Shown: piece after piece, positions 1 to 6,892 of the stretch | Layout: each line of letters begins with the position of its first letter | Numbering within the stretch: position 1 is the first letter of the stretch | DNA from: an uncultured Hyphomonadaceae bacterium | GTDB lineage: Bacteria > Pseudomonadota > Alphaproteobacteria > Caulobacterales > Hyphomonadaceae | Length of the DNA: 19,032 nt | Direction of reading: 5' to 3' | Assembly (NCBI GenBank): GCA_938049795.1 | Contig: CALLCD010000057.1 | Coordinates: 1-19,032 of the forward strand | Program-made: the position numbers and the translations under genes | Notes under the pieces: generated by a model | Told to the model about the DNA's origin: nothing | Seen by the model: the letters and a program-made list of their open reading frames with translations, nothing else | The model's database searches: none

Positions 1-804
1 CGCATACCGAATATTCGGTCCAAAACAAACAGCCTGATTGGCAGGAATTGTCCAAGGTGTCGTTGTCCAAATTACAACGCTAGAGCCAATTAGCTCTTGA
101 GTTCCCCTCACAACAGGAAACTTCACCCAGATCACCGGCACTTTGCGGTCGTGATATTCGACCTCCGCTTCGGCCAGCGCAGTTTTCTCGACGGGGCTCC
201 ACATGACGGGCTTGGCCCCGCGCACGAGGCGTCCGCCCATCGCGATGTCCAAAAACTCCGAGACGATTTTCGCTTCCGATTCAGGGCGCATCGTAAGATA
301 CGGATTGTCCCACTCCCCTTCGACGCCGAGGGCGCGGAACTCTTCGGCCTGCACATCAACCCAGCCTTTGGCATATTCGCGGCAGCGCGCGCGGAACTCG
401 CCGGGGGTGACGTCGTCTTTGGCGCGGCCCTTCTGGCGAAACTCTTCTTCGACTTTCCATTCAATCGGTAAGCCGTGACAATCCCAGCCGGGTACATAGG
501 AGGCGTCAAAGCCGGTCATCTGGTGGGAGCGGACAATGATGTCCTTGACGATTTTGTTCATCGCCGTGCCGAGATGGATATGCCCATTGGCATAGGGCGG
601 GCCGTCATGCAGCAGCCACGGCTTGGCCCCGCGCGATTTGGCGTCCTCGCGCAGCTTTTTGTAAAGGCCCATCTCGTCCCAGCGCTTGATCCAGGCCGGC
701 TCGGCTTTGGGCAGCCCGCCGCGCATGGGGAAGTCGGTTTTGGGCAGGAACAATGTGTCGCGATAATCGCGGGCGGTGTCTTCGGTTTTCGGGGTATCGG
801 TCAT
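1..804 (-). CDS. ileS: Isoleucyl-tRNA synthetase, N-terminal part (cut by window edge)
   Basis: This gene charges tRNA-Ile with isoleucine in the cytoplasm. The first 268 codons are present and the frame stays open to base 1. The N-terminus has the class I synthetase nucleotide-binding signature PPYANGHIHLG (residues 69-79), followed by VPGWDCHGLPIEW, which is typical of IleS. The start of the CP1 editing domain is visible as WTTTPWTIPAN (residues 246-256). The start is ATG at 802-804, which places the family-typical N-terminal segment correctly (DYRDTLFLPKTDFPMRGGL). There is no strong Shine-Dalgarno; only GAAGACAG lies upstream, partly inside a predicted helix. The 183-base spacer before it can form an elaborate secondary structure, so expression may be controlled by the leader. 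The identity is essentially certain. The KMSKS half lies outside the window. Confidence 0.97.
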   Translation of the reverse strand, partial: MTDTPKTEDTARDYRDTLFLPKTDFPMRGGLPKAEPAWIKRWDEMGLYKKLREDAKSRGAKPWLLHDGPPYANGHIHLGTAMNKIVKDIIVRSHQMTGFDASYVPGWDCHGLPIEWKVEEEFRQKGRAKDDVTPGEFRARCREYAKGWVDVQAEEFRALGVEGEWDNPYLTMRPESEAKIVSEFLDIAMGGRLVRGAKPVMWSPVEKTALAEAEVEYHDRKVPVIWVKFPVVRGTQELIGSSVVIWTTTPWTIPANQAVCFGPNIRYA

Positions 805-900
805 GGTGTCTGTCTTCGAATTAGGATCTATCAATATGCGTCTGAGAATCCCCGGCCAGCGCAGTTTCGTGTCAGTGCGCGACCGGGCTGCTAATTCGAA
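805..900 (-). promoter_or_regulatory. Candidate structured leader of ileS: three-way junction
   Basis: In the ileS sense, TTCGAATTAG (900-891) is perfectly complementary to CTAATTCGAA (824-815), giving a closing helix P1 of 10 bp. Inside it, CCCGGTC + GCGCA (887-876) pairs with TGCGC + T bulge + GGCCGGG (863-851), a 12-bp hairpin P2 with one G-U pair and a 12-base loop. Directly next to it GATTCT (850-845) pairs with AGATC (829-825), a 5-bp hairpin P3 with one bulged base. P2, P3 and the P1 3' arm abut without gaps. P1 ends 10 bases before the ileS ATG and includes part of the only SD-like purine run. No T-box, known riboswitch or U-tract is visible. The pairings are read directly from the sequence; function is inference. 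The alternative is a DNA operator formed by the 10-bp inverted repeat. Confidence 0.5.
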
Positions 901-919
901 TGAGCGTTATATATGTCAT
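872..919 (-). CDS. Possible 15-codon leader peptide with three Ile codons, upstream of ileS
   Basis: A short frame, MTYITLIRISSPVAH, starts with ATG at 917-919 and stops with TGA at 872-874. Three of its 15 codons are isoleucine: ATA at 908-910 and ATT at 899-901 and 893-895. The last two lie in or at the 5' arm of the predicted P1 helix of the ileS leader. The stop codon lies in the loop of P2. A ribosome waiting at the Ile codons would keep P1 open, while one reaching the stop would leave the P1 arm free. There is no good Shine-Dalgarno, but a weak promoter-like pair ends 7 bases before the ATG, so it could be leaderless. Short frames arise by chance, so this is a hypothesis. Confidence 0.3.
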   Translation of the reverse strand: MTYITLIRISSPVAH

Positions 920-926
920 GGCCAAA

Positions 927-955
927 CCGTTAGCAGGCAAGGGTTAACCTGTCAC
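927..955 (-). promoter_or_regulatory. Weak candidate promoter for ileS / its leader
   Basis: On the minus strand GTGACAG (955-949) and GCTAACGG (934-927) are 14 bases apart. They partly fit the Caulobacter housekeeping pattern TTGACGS - 10 to 14 bases - GCTANAWC. Transcription would begin close to the ATG of the 15-codon frame. A second possible -10, TATAAC (911-906), has no matching -35 and would start transcription at the first base of helix P1. The two cannot be separated by eye. Confidence 0.3.
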
Positions 956-987
956 TAGCCGTCCGCTTTGAGGGCGAGATTGGCAGC

Positions 988-1782
988 TTACGGGGTTGGC
1001 AGCGGCTGTAGGTTGGAGATGCTTGTTCTCGTATTGGTATTGAACGACACCACGGCAAACGCCTTACCTTCAAGGCTCATGACACTGAGTTGTCTGAAAC
1101 TCGCCTCCGCTTCAGGTAAATATTCGCAGGTGACATCATTGTTCATATTATTCACTTTGGCGATGCCATCGAGCTTAAAACTCCCCGTGCTGTATGTGCG
1201 CGAATGGGTCTGCTGGCCCGTTTCCAGTGAATATGTGAGTTCCTCTGCAATCTTACTGGCCGCTTTTTTCGCGGCTTTGAACTGCCGGTTGCTTTCATAA
1301 TCTTCCCGATCCAGCACAATTGTTTCTGGAGGTGCGAGGCGGAAGACGATGATCTCATCCGTCTCGGAGATAATCTCTGCCTGTGGCACTTGATCAGCCG
1401 GCTTGGCCGCGTTTTCTTCGAGCGTGGCCGCATCGGAACCGCACCAGAATAGCTTGCCCAGATCCTCCGCCGAATTAAACTCCTCAACCTGATCACTGAA
1501 AGCTTCGCTCTCCCCTTCGGGCGCTGTGAGAATGGTCACACGACTGCCGACGGGCATCGCGGGATTGACACGGAATTGGCCAGTCGCGGTAAACTCAGCC
1601 TCCCCTTCACCATTGCTCAGTTCCTCATGGGTGACATCGAACATGAAAGGCACCGTGTCAGGTCTTGCCTGCTGCACAGACATGTATCGCGCCTGTACCT
1701 GCGAACTGTCAGTGTCCGCCATACTCGCCATCGGCATGATGAGGAGCGCCGAGATACTGACAATTTTTCCGGATAAACGCAT
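988..1782 (-). CDS. Secreted protein of unknown function between ribF and ileS
   Basis: I do not recognise this 264-residue protein. It begins MRLSGKIVSISALLIMPMASMA, a clear Sec signal peptide with likely cleavage before DTDSS, so it should be periplasmic or exported. The mature part is acidic and has only two cysteines (contexts FWCGS and VTCEY), which could form one disulfide. A charged helical stretch rich in Lys/Ala lies around residues 180-200. The ATG at 1780-1782 is chosen because GGGAGATC sits at the right distance upstream and the signal peptide starts there; the frame continues open to a GTG at 1914 but that extension looks non-coding. It interrupts the usual ribF-ileS neighbourhood and has its own promoter and a candidate terminator in front, so it appears to be an independent unit. 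No function is assigned. Confidence 0.8.
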   Translation of the reverse strand: MRLSGKIVSISALLIMPMASMADTDSSQVQARYMSVQQARPDTVPFMFDVTHEELSNGEGEAEFTATGQFRVNPAMPVGSRVTILTAPEGESEAFSDQVEEFNSAEDLGKLFWCGSDAATLEENAAKPADQVPQAEIISETDEIIVFRLAPPETIVLDREDYESNRQFKAAKKAASKIAEELTYSLETGQQTHSRTYSTGSFKLDGIAKVNNMNNDVTCEYLPEAEASFRQLSVMSLEGKAFAVVSFNTNTRTSISNLQPLPTP

Positions 1783-1806
1783 TTTGATCTCCCATTTCTC
1801 TACATC

Positions 1807-1835
1807 ATCATTGTGCACATAGTGATTTTCGTCAA
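1807..1835 (-). promoter_or_regulatory. Candidate promoter of the secreted unknown gene
   Basis: On the minus strand TTGACG (1835-1830) is followed after exactly 17 bases by AATGAT (1812-1807), a 4/6 match to TATAAT. Transcription would start about 18 bases before the ATG at 1782, leaving just enough room for the GGGAGATC ribosome binding site. Confidence 0.5.
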
Positions 1836-1873
1836 CCCGAAAGGGACGGCTCCAAGCCATAATCTGACACCAG

Positions 1874-1914
1874 AAAAATGTGCAGGAACAGTTCTGTGGT
1901 GAAGGCTTCTGCAC
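1874..1914 (-). terminator. Candidate intrinsic terminator after ribF
   Basis: On the minus strand GTGCAG (1914-1909) pairs with CTGCAC (1885-1880). The 23-base loop can hold a small inner CAG/CTG pairing. ATTTTTCT follows directly. The stem begins 8 bases after the ribF stop. The long loop makes it only moderately convincing, but its place between ribF and a separately promoted gene fits. Confidence 0.45.
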
Positions 1915-1922
1915 GCGCGCCC

Positions 1923-2843
1923 CTACGCCCCCAAGACCGCCCGTGCGGCATCCGCATCCTTGTGCATTTGGGCGATCATATCGTCGAGTTGTTCGAAGGT
2001 CAGCTCTGGCCTGAGAAAGGCGACGAGGGCAACTTCAAGGGATTTGCCATAGAGATCGCCCTCCCAGTCGAAGATCACGGTTTCGAGCAGCGGGTCACGC
2101 AGGCCGGTGGTGGGGGTGCGGCCGAAATTGGCGACGCCATTGCGCCAGTCGGGCTCGCCTTCGATACGCGCACGAACGGCATAGACGCCGTGTCGGGGGT
2201 GGATGAGGCCCGCGCTCGGCGTGATATTGGCGGTCGGGAAGCCGAGCTTGCGGCCCTGCTTTTCGCCATGTTCAACGATGCCCTCTATGGTCCAGTCATG
2301 ACCAAGCAGCGTCGCGGCTTTTTCGGGCTCTCCGGCGCGCAGGGCCTGACGCATGGCGGTGGAGGATGCTTTGTCGCCGAGCCCCTCGACCTTTTCGACA
2401 ATGGACACACCAAAGCCGAGCGCTCGGCCAAGCGAGGCGAGCCTTGGCGCGTCGCCCATCCGTCCGCGTCCGAAGCGGAAATCGAACCCGACCGCGACAT
2501 GGGCCGCCTGCAAGCCTTCGGACAGAACTTCGCGGGCAAAAACGTCATCGGTCATGCCTGCCATATCCTTGGTGAAGGGCAGTTCGAACACGCAGTCCGC
2601 GCCAAGCCCGAGCAAAGCGGCGTTGCGGCGCTCGGGGCTGTAGATGCGAAAGGGCGGATCTTCGGGGCGAAACAAAGCGCGCGGAGGCGGCTCGAAAGTG
2701 GCAATGGCAAGCTTGTGGCCGGTGGCGCGCGCAGCGGCGATGACGGCGCGGTGGCCAGCATGAATGCCGTCAAAATTGCCGAGCGCTATGGCCATACCCG
2801 CAGCGCTGGCAGGAATATTGCGATAGTCGGCATAGACCGCCAC
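1923..2843 (-). CDS. ribF: Bifunctional riboflavin kinase / FMN adenylyltransferase
   Basis: RibF phosphorylates riboflavin to FMN and adenylates FMN to FAD in the cytoplasm. The N-terminal FAD synthetase half shows GNFDGIHAGH (residues 22-31 from the chosen start), VGFDFRFGRGRMGD and SSTAMRQAL. The C-terminal kinase half shows GIVEHGEKQGRKLGFPTANI, then GVYAVRA and GVANFGRTPT. Length (306 residues) is normal for the family. I place the start at GTG 2841-2843 (VAVYADYRNIPAS), 7 bases after the MaoC stop, because homologues begin just before this RDYRNIP-like motif. A TTG at 2871-2873 would add ten residues and overlap MaoC. Its close spacing behind the MaoC gene indicates one operon. RibF near ileS is common in bacteria, although here another gene separates them. 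Confidence 0.93.
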   Translation of the reverse strand: MAVYADYRNIPASAAGMAIALGNFDGIHAGHRAVIAAARATGHKLAIATFEPPPRALFRPEDPPFRIYSPERRNAALLGLGADCVFELPFTKDMAGMTDDVFAREVLSEGLQAAHVAVGFDFRFGRGRMGDAPRLASLGRALGFGVSIVEKVEGLGDKASSTAMRQALRAGEPEKAATLLGHDWTIEGIVEHGEKQGRKLGFPTANITPSAGLIHPRHGVYAVRARIEGEPDWRNGVANFGRTPTTGLRDPLLETVIFDWEGDLYGKSLEVALVAFLRPELTFEQLDDMIAQMHKDADAARAVLGA

Positions 2844-2850
2844 GGCCGGG

Positions 2851-3282
2851 CTAGCTCTCGCGGGTGGGCGCAACCACTTGCGCTTCGCCGGTGATCACGC
2901 GTTTGCCGTTGACGATGCAGGAGACGGCAAGGGTGACCCGATTGCCGCGATCAATCTTTTCGGCAACTTCGGCGCGCACGGTCACTTCGTCGCCAATATA
3001 AACAGGACGGCGGAAGCGCATGGACAGGCCGGTAAAGATCGCGCCGGGCCCGGGCAGATTATTGCCCAGAATGCCGGAAATGTAAGACGCAGTCAGCGCG
3101 CCATGAGCAATGCGCTGGCCGAACGCGGTCTTGGCGGCATAGTCCTCATCCATGTGAAGCGGATTATAGTCGCCCGAGACTTCGGCGAATTTGGTAATGT
3201 CTTCATCGCGGATCGTGTGCACAGTTTCGTGCGCCTGACCGATTTCGAGGTCTTCATAATATTTGGTATCTGGGTGGCTCAT
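2851..3282 (-). CDS. MaoC-family (R)-specific enoyl-CoA hydratase
   Basis: This 143-residue protein has the single hot-dog domain of PhaJ-type hydratases, which add water to trans-2-enoyl-CoA to give (R)-3-hydroxyacyl-CoA in the cytoplasm. The hydratase-2 motif is present: SGDYNPLHMDEDYA with the expected catalytic Asp38 and His43, followed by FGQRIAHGALTAS. The central sheet sequence (FRRPVYIGDEVTVRAEV) and length match the family. The start is ATG at 3280-3282 with AAGG about 8 bases upstream. It lies 67 bases after the HAD phosphatase gene and 7 bases before ribF. No beta-oxidation or polyhydroxyalkanoate genes are adjacent, so the exact substrate cannot be told. The neighbourhood HAD - MaoC - ribF - ileS is, as I recall, recurrent in alphaproteobacteria. 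Confidence 0.9.
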   Translation of the reverse strand: MSHPDTKYYEDLEIGQAHETVHTIRDEDITKFAEVSGDYNPLHMDEDYAAKTAFGQRIAHGALTASYISGILGNNLPGPGAIFTGLSMRFRRPVYIGDEVTVRAEVAEKIDRGNRVTLAVSCIVNGKRVITGEAQVVAPTRES

Positions 3283-3349
3283 TCTTGGCCCTTATTTGCT
3301 GGGGTTTTGCTGCCCTGTTTGCCTGCAAAGATCGCAGAAAGCAATCCCG

Positions 3350-4222
3350 TTACCATCTCAGTGCGGGCTGGGCGTAAGTTGCTGTTACGGCGCTCTCGGC
3401 CAGAAGGCGCGCCGCATCGCTCAAAAAATCATCTCCGGCATGATCGGCAAGCCCCGTGCCGACATAAAGCGCGTCGATCCCTTGCGCATTTGCGCCTTTG
3501 AGGTCGGTTATGGGGCCATCGCCAATCGCAAGGAGGCACGCTGAACGGGGCACACCAAGGGCGGCAAGCTTCTCATAGGCGAGATCATAGATCGCAGGGT
3601 GGGGCTTTCCGGCATAGATGGCCTGCCCGCCTTCTTGCTCGTAAATCTGCGCGAGCGCACCGCCGCACCAGTGGAGCCGGTCGCCGATGCGGACCTGAAT
3701 GTCGGGATTGGCGCAGACAAGTTTGAGCCCTGTGCGCGCAATGGCTGCAAGTTCTTCGCGATAACTCTCAGGATGCTCGCCGCCGATCTGGTCACGCAGG
3801 CCGATGATCAGGCCAAGCTCGGCCTTGGCGGGATCGTCCACGAACTTTGCGTCGAGCCCTTCATAGAGGAACCGATCATGCTCCCAGCCTTCATCCGCGC
3901 CGAGCCGCCACAAGGCTTTGCCGGACAGACGCTCGAGCAAGGCGCGGGTGGCGTCACCCGACGAGACACAATCATCGAACGCCTCTTCGGGCACGCCGAG
4001 CGGCTCGAAATAGCGCAAGACTTGGCGTTTGGGGACGGGCGCATTGGTCAACAGGCAGACTTTGCCGCCGCGCGCACGGAACCGGACCAGCGCATCGCAT
4101 GCGGAGGCAAAAGCTGAGCGCCCATTATGGATGACGCCCCAGACATCGCAAAGCACCGCGTCATAATCGCCAGCGATCTCTTCGAAATGGGCAAGCGCAG
4201 CCGGGCGCGCCGGATCAGTCAC
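3350..4222 (-). CDS. HAD-superfamily class IIA phosphatase (TIGR01459-like)
   Basis: This cytoplasmic phosphatase-like protein of 290 residues belongs to the NagD-like class IIA branch of the HAD fold. Motif I is DAVLCDVWGVIHNG (residues 19-32), where the usual DxDG is CDVWG; that form is typical of the alphaproteobacterial TIGR01459 group. Motif II is LLTNAP, the motif III lysine is in YAGKPHPAIYDLAYEKL, and motif IV is AIGDGPITDLKGANAQG. The C2-type cap lies between motifs II and III. The substrate of this group is unknown to me. It starts with GTG at 4220-4222, preceded by GGGAG. It overlaps the antiporter 3' end by 8 bases, so the two are probably translationally coupled. Confidence 0.9.
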   Translation of the reverse strand: MTDPARPAALAHFEEIAGDYDAVLCDVWGVIHNGRSAFASACDALVRFRARGGKVCLLTNAPVPKRQVLRYFEPLGVPEEAFDDCVSSGDATRALLERLSGKALWRLGADEGWEHDRFLYEGLDAKFVDDPAKAELGLIIGLRDQIGGEHPESYREELAAIARTGLKLVCANPDIQVRIGDRLHWCGGALAQIYEQEGGQAIYAGKPHPAIYDLAYEKLAALGVPRSACLLAIGDGPITDLKGANAQGIDALYVGTGLADHAGDDFLSDAARLLAESAVTATYAQPALRW

Positions 4223-6140
4223 TCAATATGCTCCCGTTTGCGCTGCCAGCCTCTTTGGTGCCGTCTTTGCCAGTCTCTTGGATTGGGTCTTTGGGGCCAA
4301 ATCCGATCAGGATGGTGCCCTCCCCGCCTTTGGGGTCACGGCTTGGCCCAAGAAACACGATGCTGCCATCGCTACGGATCTCGGCGAGCAGGTCGGTGGT
4401 GGGCCGGTCGGCGAGGAATTGTTTGAGATCATATTGCGCCGTCAATTGCGTCTTGGAAAACGCCCAGCCGCGATAATGGTCGCGCAGCAACGCGTCATAG
4501 CTGCGCCCGCGCTTGATCAGCGTGCGCCCGCGTGTGCCCAGCCCGATGCCTTTGGGGTCTTCTTCTTCGCCTTCCTGGCAGGAAAGCTGGTAGACCTTAT
4601 GGCGGCCAAGCTCGGGGGCGAAATGTCCGGCGACGAGCGCATTATAGGGCTCATTGGCCGACAGGGCGATAGCGGTGTCAAAGCGGGCATGGTCGAGCCG
4701 TAGCTCAGCTTCCTCGGAGAGCACTTCGCCAAAATAGGTCTCAAGCCCCGCATCGCGCGCGGGTTTCAGACGCCGCCAATTGCTGTCGGCCAATGTCGTG
4801 TCCACACCGGCATCGTTGAGCTCACGGGCAAAATCGACGCTCCACGGATTAACCCCGATCAACAGCACGCCGGGCTTGCCCACGCGTGACAATCCAAGCT
4901 TGCGCGCAAGCGGCCCAATCGAGAAGCCGTGCAGGACCACCGTCGAGAACACCATCGCAAAGGCGAGTGGCGAAATCATCTCCGCGCCGGTAAATTCGAA
5001 CCGGCTGGTTTCCTGTAGATCGATCAGCAATTGGCCAAACAGGCCCGACACGGCAACGGCGACAATCCCGCGCGGGGCAATCCAGCCCAGCAGCAGCGCT
5101 TCATTGCGGTTAAGCGTGCCATAAGTCGAAATCCAGATCGAGAGCGGCCGGACGATGAACAACATGCAAAACAGGAAGGCCAGCGTGCGGACATTGAGCG
5201 CAGCGGCGATGGTTTCAGGGGTCAGATTGGCGGTCAGAATGACAAACACGCCCGAGACGAGCAGGACGGCGATGTCCTCTTTAAACTTGCGCAATTCGAC
5301 AAGGCCTGCGAGCCGCGAATTGGCGAGCGTCATCCCGTAAGCGGTGACCGCGACAAGGCCAATCTCCGTCTCGATGCCTTCGGCCAGCGCATAGCACAAA
5401 ATAACACTGGCAAAGATCAGCGGCGCTTTAAGATATTCCGGTGTCCATCCGGCACGGAAAGCGCGGACAATGAAAAAGCCGAAGAACATGCCCAGCGCGA
5501 CACCAAGAGCGGCGGCAATCAGGATCCAGATCGCCGCGCCGACCACACTGCCCCCGCCCGAAATAACACGAACGACTTCAAACGCGGCCACGGCAAACAG
5601 CGCGCCGACCGGATCATTGACAATGCCCTCCCATTTGAGCGCCGCCCCGGTCCGGCCAGACAGTTTGGACTGGCGCAGAAGCGGCATGATGACGGTCGGG
5701 CCGGTGACGACCATAACGCCCGCAAACACAATCGAGCTTGCCCAATCGAGACCAGCCGCATAATGGGCCGCCATAGTTCCGAGCGCCCAGGCCAGAGGGC
5801 CACCAACAAACACCATGCGGCGCACAGCGGGGCCAGCATCTTTGAGATTGTCGAATTTGAGCACCAGCCCGCCTTCAAACAGGATCACCGCCACCGCCAG
5901 CGAGATAATCGGCCGGAGCAGGTCACCAAACTCCTTATCGGGGTTCAGAAGCGGCTCGCCAGTAATGACCGCCCAGAGCGGACCAACCGTCAACCCCGCC
6001 AGCGCCATCAGCACAATGGCAGGCGCCTGTAGCCGCCAGGCGAGCCACTGCGCCCCAAGGCCCAATGCGCCGATCAAAGCGACGGACAGGATCAGCGAAT
6101 CGTCGCCGGCAGCCAGCAGAAAGTGTGGGAGTTCAAGCAT
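4215..6140 (-). CDS. CPA1-type Na+(K+)/H+ antiporter with C-terminal nucleotide-binding-like domain
   Basis: This inner-membrane exchanger has 641 residues. Residues 13-415 are an array of about a dozen membrane helices with CPA1 hallmarks: ILFEGGLVL (86-94), VVTGPTVIMPLLR (144-156), the transport-site WEGIVNDPVGALFAV with Asn175-Asp176, and LGWIAPRGIVAVAVSGLFG (351-369). From about residue 424 a soluble Rossmann-like TrkA-N/RCK-type domain follows, beginning GVLLIGVNPWSVDFARELND. Its glycine loop is degenerate (GVNPWS instead of GxGxxG), so dinucleotide binding is uncertain. The tail ends with an extra ~120 residues. The ATG has a good GAGGGG upstream. It lies 42 bases after the acidic unknown gene and overlaps the HAD gene. 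The ion (Na+ or K+) cannot be read from the sequence. Confidence 0.9.
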   Translation of the reverse strand: MLELPHFLLAAGDDSLILSVALIGALGLGAQWLAWRLQAPAIVLMALAGLTVGPLWAVITGEPLLNPDKEFGDLLRPIISLAVAVILFEGGLVLKFDNLKDAGPAVRRMVFVGGPLAWALGTMAAHYAAGLDWASSIVFAGVMVVTGPTVIMPLLRQSKLSGRTGAALKWEGIVNDPVGALFAVAAFEVVRVISGGGSVVGAAIWILIAAALGVALGMFFGFFIVRAFRAGWTPEYLKAPLIFASVILCYALAEGIETEIGLVAVTAYGMTLANSRLAGLVELRKFKEDIAVLLVSGVFVILTANLTPETIAAALNVRTLAFLFCMLFIVRPLSIWISTYGTLNRNEALLLGWIAPRGIVAVAVSGLFGQLLIDLQETSRFEFTGAEMISPLAFAMVFSTVVLHGFSIGPLARKLGLSRVGKPGVLLIGVNPWSVDFARELNDAGVDTTLADSNWRRLKPARDAGLETYFGEVLSEEAELRLDHARFDTAIALSANEPYNALVAGHFAPELGRHKVYQLSCQEGEEEDPKGIGLGTRGRTLIKRGRSYDALLRDHYRGWAFSKTQLTAQYDLKQFLADRPTTDLLAEIRSDGSIVFLGPSRDPKGGEGTILIGFGPKDPIQETGKDGTKEAGSANGSILSD

Positions 6141-6182
6141 TATTGCCCCTCGGATATGTATGTCGCGACCACCGCAAGCTGA

Positions 6183-6692
6183 TTAATCGTCGTCTTCGGC
6201 AAAGTCGAAGCCGATCTCGCCGGCAAAATCGCCATTATTGTAATGTTCGATCCGATCTTTGAAGGAATCGTGCACATGGTCAAAAATATGCTGGTAGAAG
6301 GGCTGTGTGTCATTGTCGGCCAGCGGCAGGGTCAGCGTGTATTTGTCGCCATCGAGAATGTTGACGATGAATTTCTCGCCAAGTTTCTGGCACTGAAAGG
6401 TCACCCGCAGCCAGTCTGTGCCTTCGGACACGCGGAAGGCCAGCCCGAACGCAACCGGGACAAGCGGGCGAAACCCGCGCGGCGGCATGGAAAACGCCTC
6501 ATCTGAATGTGCTTTGGGTTTGAAAGGCCCGGCGGGCGGCACAAGATGGACACAGACGCCGGTTTTCGAGCCCATAAAATCGCACATGCCATCTTTCAGG
6601 CTTTCGGCCAGACGGCGAACACGGTCATAATTTTCAGCGGCCAAGGCCTGATAGGCATCCACCGTTTCCAGAAGCTCGTCAAAGCGTGCCAT
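6183..6692 (-). CDS. Conserved-looking acidic protein of unknown function
   Basis: I do not recognise this 169-residue soluble protein. It has no signal peptide or membrane segment. The N-terminal third is a helical region (ARFDELLETVDAYQALAAEN). The middle alternates hydrophobic and polar residues like a beta sheet (FRPLVPVAFGLAFRVSEG, DWLRVTFQCQKLGEKF). The C-terminus is very acidic (DFAEDDD). The start is ATG at 6690-6692 with AAGGAG at good distance. It ends 42 bases before the antiporter ATG on the same strand, so it probably shares its transcript and could be an accessory protein; that link is inference from position only. Confidence 0.8.
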   Translation of the reverse strand: MARFDELLETVDAYQALAAENYDRVRRLAESLKDGMCDFMGSKTGVCVHLVPPAGPFKPKAHSDEAFSMPPRGFRPLVPVAFGLAFRVSEGTDWLRVTFQCQKLGEKFIVNILDGDKYTLTLPLADNDTQPFYQHIFDHVHDSFKDRIEHYNNGDFAGEIGFDFAEDDD

Positions 6693-6892
6693 ATATACTC
6701 CTTATTGTCTCGTGATCGTCTATTATCACAATTTTTGCCCGCCGCTACGTCGCAGCGCCAGCCAAGCGACCCAACCAGCACGTATTCGCACGAAATTGCC
6801 AGTCTTACCTCTGTTTTTGGCTATATAGGCAGGGATGCGGTCTTTGGTAGCCCGAGGGGGTGTCTCACCGGATAAAAGCAGCCGATCGGGAA
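6693..6892. other. Intergenic stretch, 200 bases, probably promoter for the antiporter operon
   Basis: No convincing gene is present. On the minus strand GATAAT (6727-6722) is a 5/6 match to a -10 box and would start transcription about 25 bases before the AAGGAG site of the gene at 6692. I see no matching -35. The palindromic TATATA at 6813-6818 is another AT-rich spot. No terminator of the upstream gene is obvious. Confidence 0.35.

Noticed and set aside
805..930. T-box riboswitch or tRNA-like element in front of ileS, suggested by TTCGAAT, which resembles a tRNA T-loop.
   Set aside because: The bases flanking TTCGAAT do not form a T-stem, no acceptor or anticodon arms fit, and the T-box consensus and antiterminator are absent.
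1878..2894. 338-codon plus-strand frame opposite ribF.
   Set aside because: Antisense shadow caused by high third-position GC; ribF motifs on the other strand are complete.
5031..6032. 333-codon open frame on the plus strand opposite the antiporter gene.
   Set aside because: It is full of charged low-complexity residues (Arg, Asp, Asn, His), as expected for the antisense of a membrane protein gene. The antiporter on the other strand is unmistakable.
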